Below, piece by piece: positions 39,490 to 48,108 of a stretch of 64,000 bases of DNA. The notes under the pieces were generated by a model that saw only the letters and a program-made list of their open reading frames with translations, did not search any database and was not told the origin of the DNA. The stretch comes from Oxalobacteraceae bacterium CAVE-383 (lineage in GTDB: Bacteria; Pseudomonadota; Gammaproteobacteria; Burkholderiales; Burkholderiaceae_D), in NCBI GenBank assembly GCA_004134995.1, contig REGP01000001.1, positions 62,001-126,000 of the forward strand, in the 5' to 3' direction. Position 1 is the stretch's first letter, and the number at the start of each line of letters is the position of its first letter. The position numbers and the translations under genes were made by a program.

Positions 39490-40806
39490 ATGTCTCACAC
39501 AGCACGCAAAATTCTGTTCAAGGGCGGCACCATCATCACAATGGATGCTGCTATTCCCAATCTGGAAATCGGCGATGTTCTAGTTGAAGACGATCGCATT
39601 GCCGCTGTCGGCCCGTATATCGAGAGCGAAGGCGCAGAAGTCATCGACGCGACAGATAACATTGTTCTGCCTGGTCTAATCGATGCGCATCATCATGCCT
39701 GGCTGGGCGTCATGCGCCGATTGATACCGGATGTGGACGATCTGTTCGCCTATATCGATGTGGTGGCGGAAAAACTCGGCGCGCATTACCGTCCGCTGGA
39801 TATGTACCTCAGCACCAAGCTGACGGCGGTGGCATCCCTGGACGCCGGTATCACCACCATCATCGATGCCTGCCACAGTTCACGTAGTCCCGAGCATACC
39901 GATGCGGCATTGGATGCCTTAAATTTTTCCGGCATCCGTGCATTGCACATGGTTGGCGCGGCCATGGACAAGAAAGCCTCCAGCGCACATTTGCCGCAGG
40001 ATTTGAGGCGCTTGGCGCTCGACTGGAACCGCGATGGCAGTCTGGTCCAGGTCGGTATGTTCGGCCAGTTCAGACTTGATTGGTGGAAAGCGGCCCGTAG
40101 GCTCAATATGCGCATCCTGACTGAATTCATTGGCGATCTCGCCAAGCTTGGCCCTGAATTCGCGGAACCAGGCGTGCTGGGTTCTGACAATATTTTCAAT
40201 CACTGCACGCGTTTGCCGGAAGCGACCTGGAAGCTGTTCGCGGAGGCGGGTGTCAACGTTACCGTCAATCCGCGTTCAGATGCCTTGTTCGGCTTTGACG
40301 ACGAGAACTTTGCCTATCAGCAGGCAATCGACCACGGATTGACGCCGGCGCTTGGGATCGATCTCGACACCGCATTCGGCAGCGACATGTTCGGTGAAAT
40401 GCACGCGCTGTTCGGTCATCAGCGCGCCGCCATGCGCTATCGCCGCTTCCGAGGCGAGTCGGATGCGCCGGCTCCGATTTCGGTGGAGGCAGTATTGCAG
40501 GCGGCGACAGTCAACGGCGCTCGCGCAGCCGGCCTTGAAAAATCGATTGGTACGCTCACGCCTGGAAAACAGGCCGACATCATCATGGTACGAACCAACG
40601 GCGCTGCGGTCTTCCCTGTCACCAGTGCCATCGGCGCCGTCGTTCAGGCAGTTGAGCGCTCGGATGTGGACGCAGTCATGGTCGCAGGCCAGTTCCGCAA
40701 GCGCGCAGGTAAGTTGATCGGCGTCGATCTTGGAAAGCTTCAACGCGAAACGACCGCTTCCCGCGACTATTTACTCAAAGCGAGCGGTTATATCCCTAAT
40801 TTTTGA
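39490..40806 (+). CDS. Amidohydrolase-superfamily protein (ATZ/TRZ-like)
   Basis: A 438-aa metal-dependent hydrolase related to cytosine deaminase/AtzA-type enzymes. The first metal motif is intact (His67 and His69 in LIDAHHHAWLG), as are NIFNHCTRLPEA, TVNPRSD and the Asp-bearing ALGIDLDTAFGSDMF. The His normally found on strand 5 (HxxE) is not seen; that segment reads RILTEFIGD, so metal binding may differ. AAGGAGAG precedes the ATG. It leads an operon with an MFS transporter and an SDR enzyme, divergent from a LysR gene, suggesting uptake and breakdown of an N-containing compound. Confidence 0.85.
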   Translation: MSHTARKILFKGGTIITMDAAIPNLEIGDVLVEDDRIAAVGPYIESEGAEVIDATDNIVLPGLIDAHHHAWLGVMRRLIPDVDDLFAYIDVVAEKLGAHYRPLDMYLSTKLTAVASLDAGITTIIDACHSSRSPEHTDAALDALNFSGIRALHMVGAAMDKKASSAHLPQDLRRLALDWNRDGSLVQVGMFGQFRLDWWKAARRLNMRILTEFIGDLAKLGPEFAEPGVLGSDNIFNHCTRLPEATWKLFAEAGVNVTVNPRSDALFGFDDENFAYQQAIDHGLTPALGIDLDTAFGSDMFGEMHALFGHQRAAMRYRRFRGESDAPAPISVEAVLQAATVNGARAAGLEKSIGTLTPGKQADIIMVRTNGAAVFPVTSAIGAVVQAVERSDVDAVMVAGQFRKRAGKLIGVDLGKLQRETTASRDYLLKASGYIPNF

Positions 40807-40817
40807 TTGGAATTCTC

Positions 40818-42017
40818 ATGTCAACCATTTCCATAAAAACGGCAGGTTTGGGCGGTGCGCCATCGACCCATCTTGCTCGGCCAGCCCTCGCAGTCATTGC
40901 GGCACTGTTTTGCGGCTATCTTGCCGTAGGCGTTCCGCTTCCGGTGATTCCGCTCTTTGTCCATGACAAGCTCGGTTTTAGCAATGTGATAGTCGGATTC
41001 GTGATCGGTATCCAGTTCTTGGCCACCGTGGCGACCAGGGGCTATGCGGGCCGCGTCACGGATCAACAGGGCGGTAAAAAGGCCGCCCTGCAAGGCGCTG
41101 CGTTTTCCGCGCTGGGAGGGTTGCTGTATTGGGCAGCGGCTTCCCCAAGTCTGTCGCCTGCTTTCGGCCTTGCGCTCATCGTCGTGGGTCGGCTTGCGAC
41201 CGGCCTTGGCGAAAGCCAGTTTGTCACGGGTTGTGTATCTTGGTCGATCGCGTCGGTTGGTTCGCAGCGCGCCGGCATGTCGATGTCTTGGACCGGCATC
41301 GCGATGTTCGCCGCGCTGGCGATCGGTGCCCCTGTCGGCATGTCGCTATACCAGAATTTTGGCATCACATTCGCGATAAGCGCATGTATCGCGGCGCCAT
41401 TGCTTGCGATGCTTATCGCATCGGGCGCGACTTCGTATGCATCTCCGGCCGGCGCTCGGCTTCCTTTTTATCGTGTCATCGGCCAGATCTGGCGGGAAGG
41501 GATGGGCTTGATGCTGCAAGGCGTCGGTCTGTCCGGTCTCACCGCATTCGCTACGCTATATTTTTCCGCACGCGGCTGGGGTCATGCGGGCCTGGTCATG
41601 ACTGCCTTCGGAATAGGTTATATCTTCGTCCGTGTGACGCTCGGAAGTTTGCCCGACAGAATTGGTGGTTACCGCGTTGCCTTGTGGTCTTTTGCGGTCG
41701 AAGCTATCGGTCAGGCGATGCTTTGGGGCGCGCAGCATGAAGTGATGGCATTGAGCGGGGCTCTGGTGTCCGGGTTGGGATGCGCACTGATATTTCCCGC
41801 GCTCGGCGTTGAAGCGCTCAAGCGCGTGCTTCCGGCCAATCGCGGTAGTGCAATGGGCGCCTTTGTTGCCTTCCTCGACATTGCATATGGAATCGCCGGT
41901 CCGGCCGCCGGATTTGCGGCGGGACATTTCGGGTATGCCTCTGTGTATCTGCTGGGAGCTACGGCGGCGGTGCTGGGTGCACTTCTGATATTGCTCAGGC
42001 ATAGCGCATCGAACTGA
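40818..42017 (+). CDS. MFS transporter (YhhS-like)
   Basis: A 399-aa inner-membrane transporter with about twelve hydrophobic segments. The first (LAVIAALFCGYLAVGVPLPVIPLFV) and the loop motif ATRGYAGRVTDQQGGKKA (MFS motif A) are evident. It follows the amidohydrolase stop by 11 bases and is probably cotranscribed. A role in importing the substrate or exporting the product of the neighbouring enzymes is inferred from position only. Confidence 0.9.
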   Translation: MSTISIKTAGLGGAPSTHLARPALAVIAALFCGYLAVGVPLPVIPLFVHDKLGFSNVIVGFVIGIQFLATVATRGYAGRVTDQQGGKKAALQGAAFSALGGLLYWAAASPSLSPAFGLALIVVGRLATGLGESQFVTGCVSWSIASVGSQRAGMSMSWTGIAMFAALAIGAPVGMSLYQNFGITFAISACIAAPLLAMLIASGATSYASPAGARLPFYRVIGQIWREGMGLMLQGVGLSGLTAFATLYFSARGWGHAGLVMTAFGIGYIFVRVTLGSLPDRIGGYRVALWSFAVEAIGQAMLWGAQHEVMALSGALVSGLGCALIFPALGVEALKRVLPANRGSAMGAFVAFLDIAYGIAGPAAGFAAGHFGYASVYLLGATAAVLGALLILLRHSASN

Positions 42018-42056
42018 TCTTTGTACGTCCATTCAATTATTCATCAAGGAAAAATC

Positions 42057-42827
42057 ATGTCACGCATATTCATTTCTGGATCATCCACTGGCCTTGGTCT
42101 CATGGCGGCGGAGCTGTTGCTCGAACAAGGTCATCAGATTGTTCTGCATGCACGCAACTCGGCGCGCGCCAAAGATATCTTCAAGGCTTTGCCCGCAGTT
42201 GAGGCGGTTGTCGAAGGTGATCTTGAGACGATTGCCGGTGCAAAAAAAGTCGCGCAGAGCGTCAATAACCTGGGCCGTTTCGATGCGGTGATTCACAATG
42301 CAGCGGTCGGTTATCGCGAAAACCATCGGCTCACTGCGGACGGACTGCCTCACGTCTTTGCAATCAATACACTATCTGCCTACATTCTGACGGCACTGAT
42401 CGAAAAGCCGCAGCGTCTGGTTTATCTGAGTTCGGGAATGCATCACGATGCAGAAGCCAATCTGGACGACATCTGCTGGAAAAAACGGCGTTGGAACGGT
42501 TCTGTCGCTTATGCCGAAAGTAAGTTGCACGACGCCATGCTGGCCTTTGCCGTGGCGCGCCGTAGGCCGACGGTTTTATCCAATTCGCTGGAGCCGGGTT
42601 GGGTGCCTACGCGCATGGGAGGACGTGGCGCTCCGGACGATATGGACCAGGCGCATCGAACCCAGGCATGGCTGGCAGCGGGCGAGGATCCTAAAAGTCT
42701 TGTGAGTGGACAGTATTTCTATCACAAGAGGCCGCTTCATCCGAATCCGCAAGCATTGGATGTGGCTCTTCAAAACAGACTGATCGCATGTTGCGAAGAA
42801 CTTTCCGGTGTCAGCTTACCGGTATAG
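42057..42827 (+). CDS. Short-chain dehydrogenase/reductase
   Basis: A 256-aa NAD(P)-dependent SDR. The glycine-rich cofactor motif is GSSTGLG near residue 10; the NAAVG motif follows; the active site has Ser in LSSGMHH and Tyr/Lys in YAESK. AAGGAAA stands 7 bases before the ATG. It is the last gene of the LysR-controlled block; the substrate is unknown. Confidence 0.92.
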   Translation: MSRIFISGSSTGLGLMAAELLLEQGHQIVLHARNSARAKDIFKALPAVEAVVEGDLETIAGAKKVAQSVNNLGRFDAVIHNAAVGYRENHRLTADGLPHVFAINTLSAYILTALIEKPQRLVYLSSGMHHDAEANLDDICWKKRRWNGSVAYAESKLHDAMLAFAVARRRPTVLSNSLEPGWVPTRMGGRGAPDDMDQAHRTQAWLAAGEDPKSLVSGQYFYHKRPLHPNPQALDVALQNRLIACCEELSGVSLPV

Positions 42828-42833
42828 TGAAGC

Positions 42834-42855
42834 AAGCCGACAAATTTGTCGGCTT
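42834..42855. terminator. Perfect 22-bp palindrome between convergent genes
   Basis: AAGCCGACAAA/TTTGTCGGCTT, six bases after the SDR stop and 40 bases before the end of convergent ribE. As RNA it makes an 8-bp stem with an AAATTT loop on either strand. No T-run follows, so termination may be inefficient. Confidence 0.6.
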
Positions 42856-42894
42856 AAATAAGGGGGCGGCCTGGATTACAAGGAAATTTATAAT

Positions 42895-43509
42895 TTACTT
42901 GGAAATGCTCAGCATTCTTTCAACATACCGCGCAATCAAATCAATCTCCAGATTCACCTTGCTGCCGGCCTTGAGATAGCGCAGGGTCGTCACTTCGATG
43001 GTGTGCGGAATCAGATTGATCGAGAAGCGGCAACCGTCGGCGGCGTCATCAATGGTATTGACGGTCAGCGATACGCCGTTGACGACCACCGAGCCTTTAT
43101 ATGCGAGATACTTGGCCAGATCCTTGGGGGCCAGCACCACCAGTTGCCACGATTCGCCGATCGGTTCGAATCTCTGCACCACGCCGAGGCCGTCCACATG
43201 GCCCGAAACCAGGTGGCCGCCGAGGCGCTCGGCCAGGGTCAGCGCTTTTTCCAGATTGACCGGGCCGACGGCATCCAGTCCGGCGGTGTGATTCAGGCTT
43301 TCGCGCGAGACGTCGACGGTAAAACCGGTGGCGGTCTTGGCGACCACGGTCATGCATGCGCCGTTCAGGGTGATTGAATCGCCCAGTGCGACGTCCTCCA
43401 GCGGCAGGCCGCCCGCGTCGATCGTCAATTGCACGCCGGCGTCTTCGGAAGCGCCCAGCGGATTGACGGAGGTGATATTGCCGACTGCTGCGACGATGCC
43501 TGTAAACAT
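42895..43509 (-). CDS. ribE: Riboflavin synthase, alpha chain
   Basis: Dismutates two 6,7-dimethyl-8-ribityllumazines into riboflavin and its precursor. The 204-aa protein has the two tandem lumazine-binding barrels: MFTGIVAAVG...LNGACMTV and LGGHLVSGHVDG...VNGVSLTVN, with the family's exact start MFTGIV. It follows ribD by 33 bases on the same strand, forming a small riboflavin unit. No FMN riboswitch-like sequence is seen upstream of either gene. Confidence 0.96.
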   Translation of the reverse strand: MFTGIVAAVGNITSVNPLGASEDAGVQLTIDAGGLPLEDVALGDSITLNGACMTVVAKTATGFTVDVSRESLNHTAGLDAVGPVNLEKALTLAERLGGHLVSGHVDGLGVVQRFEPIGESWQLVVLAPKDLAKYLAYKGSVVVNGVSLTVNTIDDAADGCRFSINLIPHTIEVTTLRYLKAGSKVNLEIDLIARYVERMLSISK

Positions 43510-43542
43510 AAATAACCTTAAAAAATGAGAAACGTTTGCTTC

Positions 43543-44685
43543 TTAAAACCTTGCCAGTATGCGCAGATCGGGACCGATCTGCCGCACGTCGTGGAATTTT
43601 AGCCTGATCTGCCGTTCCAGGGAGGGCAGCGCCGGCAAGGCGAACATGTCGCGCGCGTCGCCGATCAGGCTTGGCGCCAGGTAGAGCAGCAATTCGTCCA
43701 CGCAGCCCTCGGCAATCAGCGAAGCGTTCAGTTTGGCGCCGGCTTCGACGTGGACTTCGTTGATCTGCCGCTTGCCGAGTTCGGCGATGACCGCCGGCAG
43801 ATCGACCTTGCCGTCGCGGTTGGGCAAGACAATGACCTCGTTGCCCTCGGCTTCAAGCACTTGCCGCTTGGACGGAATATCGATGGCGGTAAAGATCCAG
43901 CTGCCGCCTCCCGCCATGATTTTGGCCTGGGGGGTAATGCTCAAGTGGCTGTCGATGATAATGCGCCGCGGCTGGCGCGGGGTGGCGACGGCGCGCACAT
44001 TGAGCTGCGGATCGTCCTGCAATACGGTGCCGATGCCGGTCAATATTGCACAGGCGCGCGCGCGCCATGCATGGCCGTCATCGCGCGCTTCTTGCGAAGT
44101 GATCCATTGGCTGGCGCCGCTGTGCAAGGCGGTCTTGCCGTCCAGGCTGGCCGCGGTTTTCATGCGGATCCAGGGTTTGCCGTGCCGCATGCGCGAGAAA
44201 AAGCCGATATTGATTTCGTGCGCGGCATCTTCCATCAGGCCCGATTCGACCGCAATGCCGGCCGCGGCCAGGCGCGCCATGCCCTGGCCGGCGACCAGCG
44301 GATTCGGGTCGCCGATGGCGGCGACCACGCGGCCGACGCCGGCCTTGATCAGCGCGTCGGCGCAGGGCGGGGTGCGTCCGAAATGGCTGCATGGCTCCAA
44401 GGTGACGTAGACCGTGGCGCCGCGCACATCATGCCCCTGCGCGGCGGCGTCGCGCATGGCTTCGATTTCGGCATGGTTGCCGCCCGGCGGCTGCGTATGG
44501 CCGCGGCCGATGATGCGCCCATCCTTGACGATGACGCAGCCGACACGCGGATTCGGCGCCGTGATGTACATGGACAGCTCGGCCTGCCCTAGCGCCAGCG
44601 TCATCGCGGCGGCATCGGTGATACCGGTTCCGGCGTGCGCGCCGGTGTTCGTATTGGTGTCGGACGAATTGTCTTGTGTCGTCAT
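43543..44685 (-). CDS. ribD: Riboflavin biosynthesis protein RibD (deaminase/reductase)
   Basis: Bifunctional enzyme for the second and third steps of riboflavin synthesis. In the 380-aa sequence the N-terminal deaminase has the zinc motif HAEIEAM and PCSHFGRTPPC; the C-terminal NADPH-dependent reductase follows (KTAASLDGKTALHSGASQWIT). The first 25 residues are a Thr/Asn-rich extension, so a start at the internal Met near residue 28 is possible. It begins 17 bases after the end of fimT, so read-through from the pilin operon cannot be excluded. Confidence 0.95.
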   Translation of the reverse strand: MTTQDNSSDTNTNTGAHAGTGITDAAAMTLALGQAELSMYITAPNPRVGCVIVKDGRIIGRGHTQPPGGNHAEIEAMRDAAAQGHDVRGATVYVTLEPCSHFGRTPPCADALIKAGVGRVVAAIGDPNPLVAGQGMARLAAAGIAVESGLMEDAAHEINIGFFSRMRHGKPWIRMKTAASLDGKTALHSGASQWITSQEARDDGHAWRARACAILTGIGTVLQDDPQLNVRAVATPRQPRRIIIDSHLSITPQAKIMAGGGSWIFTAIDIPSKRQVLEAEGNEVIVLPNRDGKVDLPAVIAELGKRQINEVHVEAGAKLNASLIAEGCVDELLLYLAPSLIGDARDMFALPALPSLERQIRLKFHDVRQIGPDLRILARF

Positions 44686-44702
44686 GTGTTCTTATAACTA
44701 TA

Positions 44703-45239
44703 TTATCGGGACTCGCATTTGCCGCGATCCCGTGCCGGATCGCAGATGCGGGCGCGCCCCTGGAAATTGATGGCGATAATGCGGGTTTCCTGTTTCAAAC
44801 GCAGATGCCAACTGCCCGACAGCCGCATGCGGCTGCGGCGCACGCTGCGGCCTTCGCCATTGTAGGCGATCTGGATATCCGAAGGGGAGGCGGTATGGCT
44901 CTCCACCTGAATGCCTGCCGGCAGCGCCGCCCGTTGCAGGATAAGCCGATCTCCCGCGCGGTAAGGGCCGTTTCCGCCGGCGCTGGCGTAGATGCGCCAG
45001 CCACCGGCCCAGTCGGCGTCGTCCAGCGGGGCCAGCTGGACCGTGCGATTGCGCCGCAGCGCTTCGGAACGCGTCAGATGGATGGCGTGCAGCATGTCGA
45101 CGGCGGCGGCGTTCAGTTGCCGGCGATCGATCATTCCCTGGAAGCCCGGCAGCGCCAGGGCCAGCGCCAGTCCGGCAATCGCCAGCACGATCATCAATTC
45201 AATCAGCGTAAAGCCGCCGGCTTTCGATGGACGCTTCAC
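44703..45239 (-). CDS. fimT: Type IV pilus minor pseudopilin (FimT/GspH)
   Basis: A 178-aa prepilin-like protein with the class III leader and cleavage site KAGG|FTLIELMIVLAIAGLALALALPGFQ and a GspH-like C-terminal domain ending with a Cys-containing tail. The likely start is GTG 45239, which overlaps the pilE stop as GTGA; an ATG at 45302 lies within pilE and is less plausible. It is the last gene of the minor-pilin operon; minor pilins prime pilus assembly in the inner membrane. Confidence 0.85.
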   Translation of the reverse strand: MKRPSKAGGFTLIELMIVLAIAGLALALALPGFQGMIDRRQLNAAAVDMLHAIHLTRSEALRRNRTVQLAPLDDADWAGGWRIYASAGGNGPYRAGDRLILQRAALPAGIQVESHTASPSDIQIAYNGEGRSVRRSRMRLSGSWHLRLKQETRIIAINFQGRARICDPARDRGKCESR

Positions 45240-45736
45240 CGGCAGGCCTCGCCGCCGGACGCGCCCTGCCTGCCGGCGCTGTCCAGTGTGAGGATATCGC
45301 AAGCGGGATCGGCCAGGCCGTTGGCCGGGACGGCCCGCAGCAACAGGCAGTCCGATGCCTCCGATGCATCCGATACATCCGATTCGCAGGCCCGCGCTTC
45401 CAGTCGGTAGGCGCTGGCGGCGTCATTGGCGCCGGAAAAACGGTGAAACAGCGCATCGTCGCCATTGCTGCCGCTTCCGTCATCTTCGCCATCGCCCGCC
45501 GCGAAATGCCGATAGCGATGATGCCCGGTGTAATAGCGCTCCTGCTGCTGCATCAGGCGCATCAACGCGGCCCGGCCTTCGGCGCGCGCGCTTTTCAATT
45601 TGGCCTGCCGGTACGAGGGGTAGGCGAATGTGCTCAGGACGGCAATGATCAGGAGCACGGTCATCATTTCGATCAGCGTGAAGGCCGATTGGCGCGAGGG
45701 CCGGGTGGCGTGCGTGGCGTGCGTGGCGTGCGTCAT
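45236..45736 (-). CDS. pilE: Type IV pilin-like protein (PilE)
   Basis: A 166-aa type IVa prepilin. After a leader with a THATHATHAT repeat comes SA|FTLIEMMTVLLIIAVLSTFAYPSY; the residue before the cleavage site is Ala rather than the usual Gly, while Glu5 is present. The C-terminal region has Cys pairs (ACESD, SDCLLL, DPACD) expected for a disulphide D-region, and a DVSDASEASD stretch encoded by four 9-bp repeats. Its ATG overlaps the pilX stop by four bases. The operon position matches PilE of Neisseria/Pseudomonas minor pilin loci. Confidence 0.88.
   Translation of the reverse strand: MTHATHATHATRPSRQSAFTLIEMMTVLLIIAVLSTFAYPSYRQAKLKSARAEGRAALMRLMQQQERYYTGHHRYRHFAAGDGEDDGSGSNGDDALFHRFSGANDAASAYRLEARACESDVSDASEASDCLLLRAVPANGLADPACDILTLDSAGRQGASGGEACR
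45351..45386. repeat. Four 9-bp in-frame repeats in the pilE C-terminal region
   Basis: TCCGATGCC, TCCGATGCA, TCCGATACA, TCCGATTCG in direct succession. On the minus strand they encode the Ser/Asp/Glu/Ala-rich loop of the pilin. Copy-number change would insert or remove three residues without frameshift. Confidence 0.85.
45706..45732. repeat. Three perfect 9-bp repeats in the pilE leader
   Basis: TGGCGTGCG three times in succession; on the minus strand they encode the Thr-His-Ala triplets of the prepilin leader. The array reaches to within four bases of the pilE start codon and abuts the overlap with pilX. Confidence 0.88.
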
Positions 45737-46410
45737 TCGGTGTCCGGGATGGCAAGTTCGCGCCAGCCGATGCGCATCGATGGGGCATCGGGCGCGGCCC
45801 CGGCCGGGTTTGCGGAAGCGGGCTGGCGGCGATAGATGCTCTGCAGCATGACCCTGGTATCCGGATCAGGCCCGAAACCGAGCGCGCTGATGCGATAGCG
45901 TCTGCTCCGGTCGTTTGCCGGCTGATTGCGCAGGCGCGGCAGTATTTCGAGCAGATACCGTGGCGCGCGCGCCGGGAGTGCGCCGATGCCGGTCTGCATG
46001 GTGCGCGCGGTGAAGCGGCCGTAGTCCAGACCTGAAGCATCATGATCCGATGTCAGGCGCCGCCAGCGCGGCGCTTGCGGATCGGCGGCGGGGAAATACA
46101 GGCCGGGCAGGATTGGCGCATTTTGATTGCCGCCGCTTGCCGCCGGGATGGATGGCATGTTGTCGAACAGCGCATGGCGCGGCGAATGCGGATTGCCGAT
46201 ATCGTATTCGGCATCCAGCAATGCGGCCTCGGCGGCCTGCCAGGCAATTTGCCGGTCGCGCCAATTGCGGCTTATCCGCTCGCTTTGCAGTCCGATGTGC
46301 ACGGCGGCGATGCCGAGCATCAGCAGCACGACCAGCATCAGCAAGGCAATCAGCAGCGCAGCGCCATGCTGGGATTTGCTGCGCGATTGAATGGCGGGTA
46401 TTTCGCGCAT
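45733..46410 (-). CDS. pilX: Type IV pilus assembly protein PilX
   Basis: A 225-aa minor pilin of the PilX type. It has the N-terminal PilX motif GAALLIALLMLVVLLMLGIAAVHIG, where the hydrophobic helix follows QHGAALL rather than a GFTLIE sequence, and a conserved RNWRDRQIAWQAAEAALLDAE. It starts 2 bases after the pilW stop and overlaps pilE by 4 bases. PilX helps the priming complex in pilus biogenesis. Confidence 0.88.
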   Translation of the reverse strand: MREIPAIQSRSKSQHGAALLIALLMLVVLLMLGIAAVHIGLQSERISRNWRDRQIAWQAAEAALLDAEYDIGNPHSPRHALFDNMPSIPAASGGNQNAPILPGLYFPAADPQAPRWRRLTSDHDASGLDYGRFTARTMQTGIGALPARAPRYLLEILPRLRNQPANDRSRRYRISALGFGPDPDTRVMLQSIYRRQPASANPAGAAPDAPSMRIGWRELAIPDTE

Positions 46411-46412
46411 TG

Positions 46413-47387
46413 TCAGCCTCCTCGTCGCAGGCCGCCGCCGTTGCGCAGCATTACGATGCCGCGCACGATCCGCCTCGGCCGATTGCGTTCATCGGGCTTG
46501 AAGCCGGCGAGGTCGAGGCTGACGCCGGGATCGCCGGCGGCGTGTTGCGCGCTGTACGCCGCGCCGAACAGGTGGCGGATGCCGGCTGCAGCCTGCGAAG
46601 CCGCGGACGATGGAGACCAGGGCGAGGACGACGCCGCGCCGCGTATCGACAGCGCAATGCTGACTGCCGTAACCTTTTTCCAATCTGAATCCTCAATGGC
46701 CGCCGCCTGCAAAAAGGTTTCGGGAAGGCCGTCGCCGTTGCGGTCGATCCCGTATAAAAATTGCATCGCCTCGACGCCGTGCGCAATAGCGTCGGCGCGA
46801 AAGGCGCCCTTGTCGTCGACATATTTGCAAAACAGTTCGGGCTCGTGGCCGGCCTCGCTGCGCTTGATGTAAAAAACGCTCCAGCCGTATACGCCATCGC
46901 CATCTCCCGCCGGCCGCTTCTTGAGCGCCGTGCCGGCGCAGTTTTGCATGGTGCGATCCGGTTTTCCGGTACTGTCGGTAGCCATGAAGCGCGTCACCAG
47001 AACGTCGCTGCCGTTGACGGGTTTAGGCAAGGAGGAGGAGGGAGGCCCGAATGGATCGTTCTGCGCGTTCGATGCGGTATTGTCGAAACCGAACAGCGCA
47101 TTGAACGGCGGCTGCAGCGGGGCCGTCAAGCCGCCATGATCCGCGTAAGCCGCCTGCCGGATCGACGCGCCGAGCGCGGCCAGCGCCGTGGCGCCAGCCT
47201 CATCGATGCGCGCATTGTCGTCAATGACGGAATAAGTTTGCTGCGCCGTCACAAGCAGCGCCGTGGCGGCGGCGATGACCAGCATGCCCAGGGTCAGTGC
47301 GATCATGCATTCGATCAGCGTGAATCCACATTGCGCGGGCATGGCGGATGTGGCGGATGCGGCTGATCTGGCGCGCGAGCCGCTCAT
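46413..47387 (-). CDS. pilW: Type IV pilus assembly protein PilW
   Basis: A 324-aa minor pilin. Cleavage site and helix: QCG|FTLIECMIALTLGMLVIAAATALLV. The PilW-type middle region contains a long globular part with Cys pairs. The ATG at 47387 overlaps the pilV stop (ATGA), which decides against a much longer upstream frame. The leader contains ARSAASATSA, encoded by degenerate 9-base repeats similar in style to those in pilE. Confidence 0.88.
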   Translation of the reverse strand: MSGSRARSAASATSAMPAQCGFTLIECMIALTLGMLVIAAATALLVTAQQTYSVIDDNARIDEAGATALAALGASIRQAAYADHGGLTAPLQPPFNALFGFDNTASNAQNDPFGPPSSSLPKPVNGSDVLVTRFMATDSTGKPDRTMQNCAGTALKKRPAGDGDGVYGWSVFYIKRSEAGHEPELFCKYVDDKGAFRADAIAHGVEAMQFLYGIDRNGDGLPETFLQAAAIEDSDWKKVTAVSIALSIRGAASSSPWSPSSAASQAAAGIRHLFGAAYSAQHAAGDPGVSLDLAGFKPDERNRPRRIVRGIVMLRNGGGLRRGG

Positions 47388-47965
47388 GATGACGGCTCGC
47401 CGATGTTCAGCACCAGCCGCGGTCCCGCTTCGGACGGCGATGCGGACGCGCCGCCGTTGCCGTTTTCCGCGCGCCAGCCCAGCTTGATAACGATGCCCGC
47501 ATTGCCGCCGCTGCATGTCCATTGGAATGCGCCTGCCGGACTCCATGGCGCGGCGTCGCGGCAGATGCTGACGCGCGCCATCGGCAGGGCGGCCTGTACA
47601 TTCTCCAGCCATTGGGCGATGCCGAAGCGGCGCAGCGCGGCCGGATCGCAGCTTGCGCCGCCCAGGCAATCGGAGGTGGCCGGCATTGCGTTGCCGGCGC
47701 GGTGTTCAAACAGGAAGGGATCGGGATCGCCCGCGGCGGGCGTGTCCCAGGCGCGGATCATTTCGGCCATGTCGCCGGCCAGCCCGATCGCGGCGGTCTG
47801 GTAACTGCTTTGCCGCTGGGCGCGCATTGCCGCCAGATGCAGATGCATCATGCCGGTCAGGGCGACCGCGAGCACAAACACGGCCATCAATACTTCGATC
47901 AGGGTGAATCCGCGATGACAGCGATGTGTGAGAAAACGATGTGGTGAACCAGTGAAGCTGCGCAT
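47384..47965 (-). CDS. pilV: Type IV pilus modification/assembly protein PilV
   Basis: A 193-aa minor pilin; cleavage site RG|FTLIEVLMAVFVLAVALTGMM. Cys residues (SDCLGGASCDP, ICRDA, TCSGG) suggest disulphides in the periplasmic domain. It is the first gene of the operon pilV-pilW-pilX-pilE-fimT, each joined by short overlaps or gaps. The putative tip adhesin gene pilY1, normally between pilX and pilE, is not present. Confidence 0.88.
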   Translation of the reverse strand: MRSFTGSPHRFLTHRCHRGFTLIEVLMAVFVLAVALTGMMHLHLAAMRAQRQSSYQTAAIGLAGDMAEMIRAWDTPAAGDPDPFLFEHRAGNAMPATSDCLGGASCDPAALRRFGIAQWLENVQAALPMARVSICRDAAPWSPAGAFQWTCSGGNAGIVIKLGWRAENGNGGASASPSEAGPRLVLNIGEPSS

Positions 47966-48108
47966 ATTCCGCCAGTTCCGGCCGGGGCCGGTTTGTCATC
48001 TGGCGGGCTTGATTGCTGGCGGTAAGGCTGAATCGTCGGTCATTGCGCCGGCCGGGTCAACCACTTGGCCGGCAGGGAGATGAAAGGAATGCGCGATCGC
48101 GGCGGCGG

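Noticed and set aside
43510-44702. FMN riboswitch for the riboflavin genes
   Set aside because: Neither the 33 bases before ribE nor the 17 bases before ribD can hold an RFN element, and no such conserved sequence is visible.
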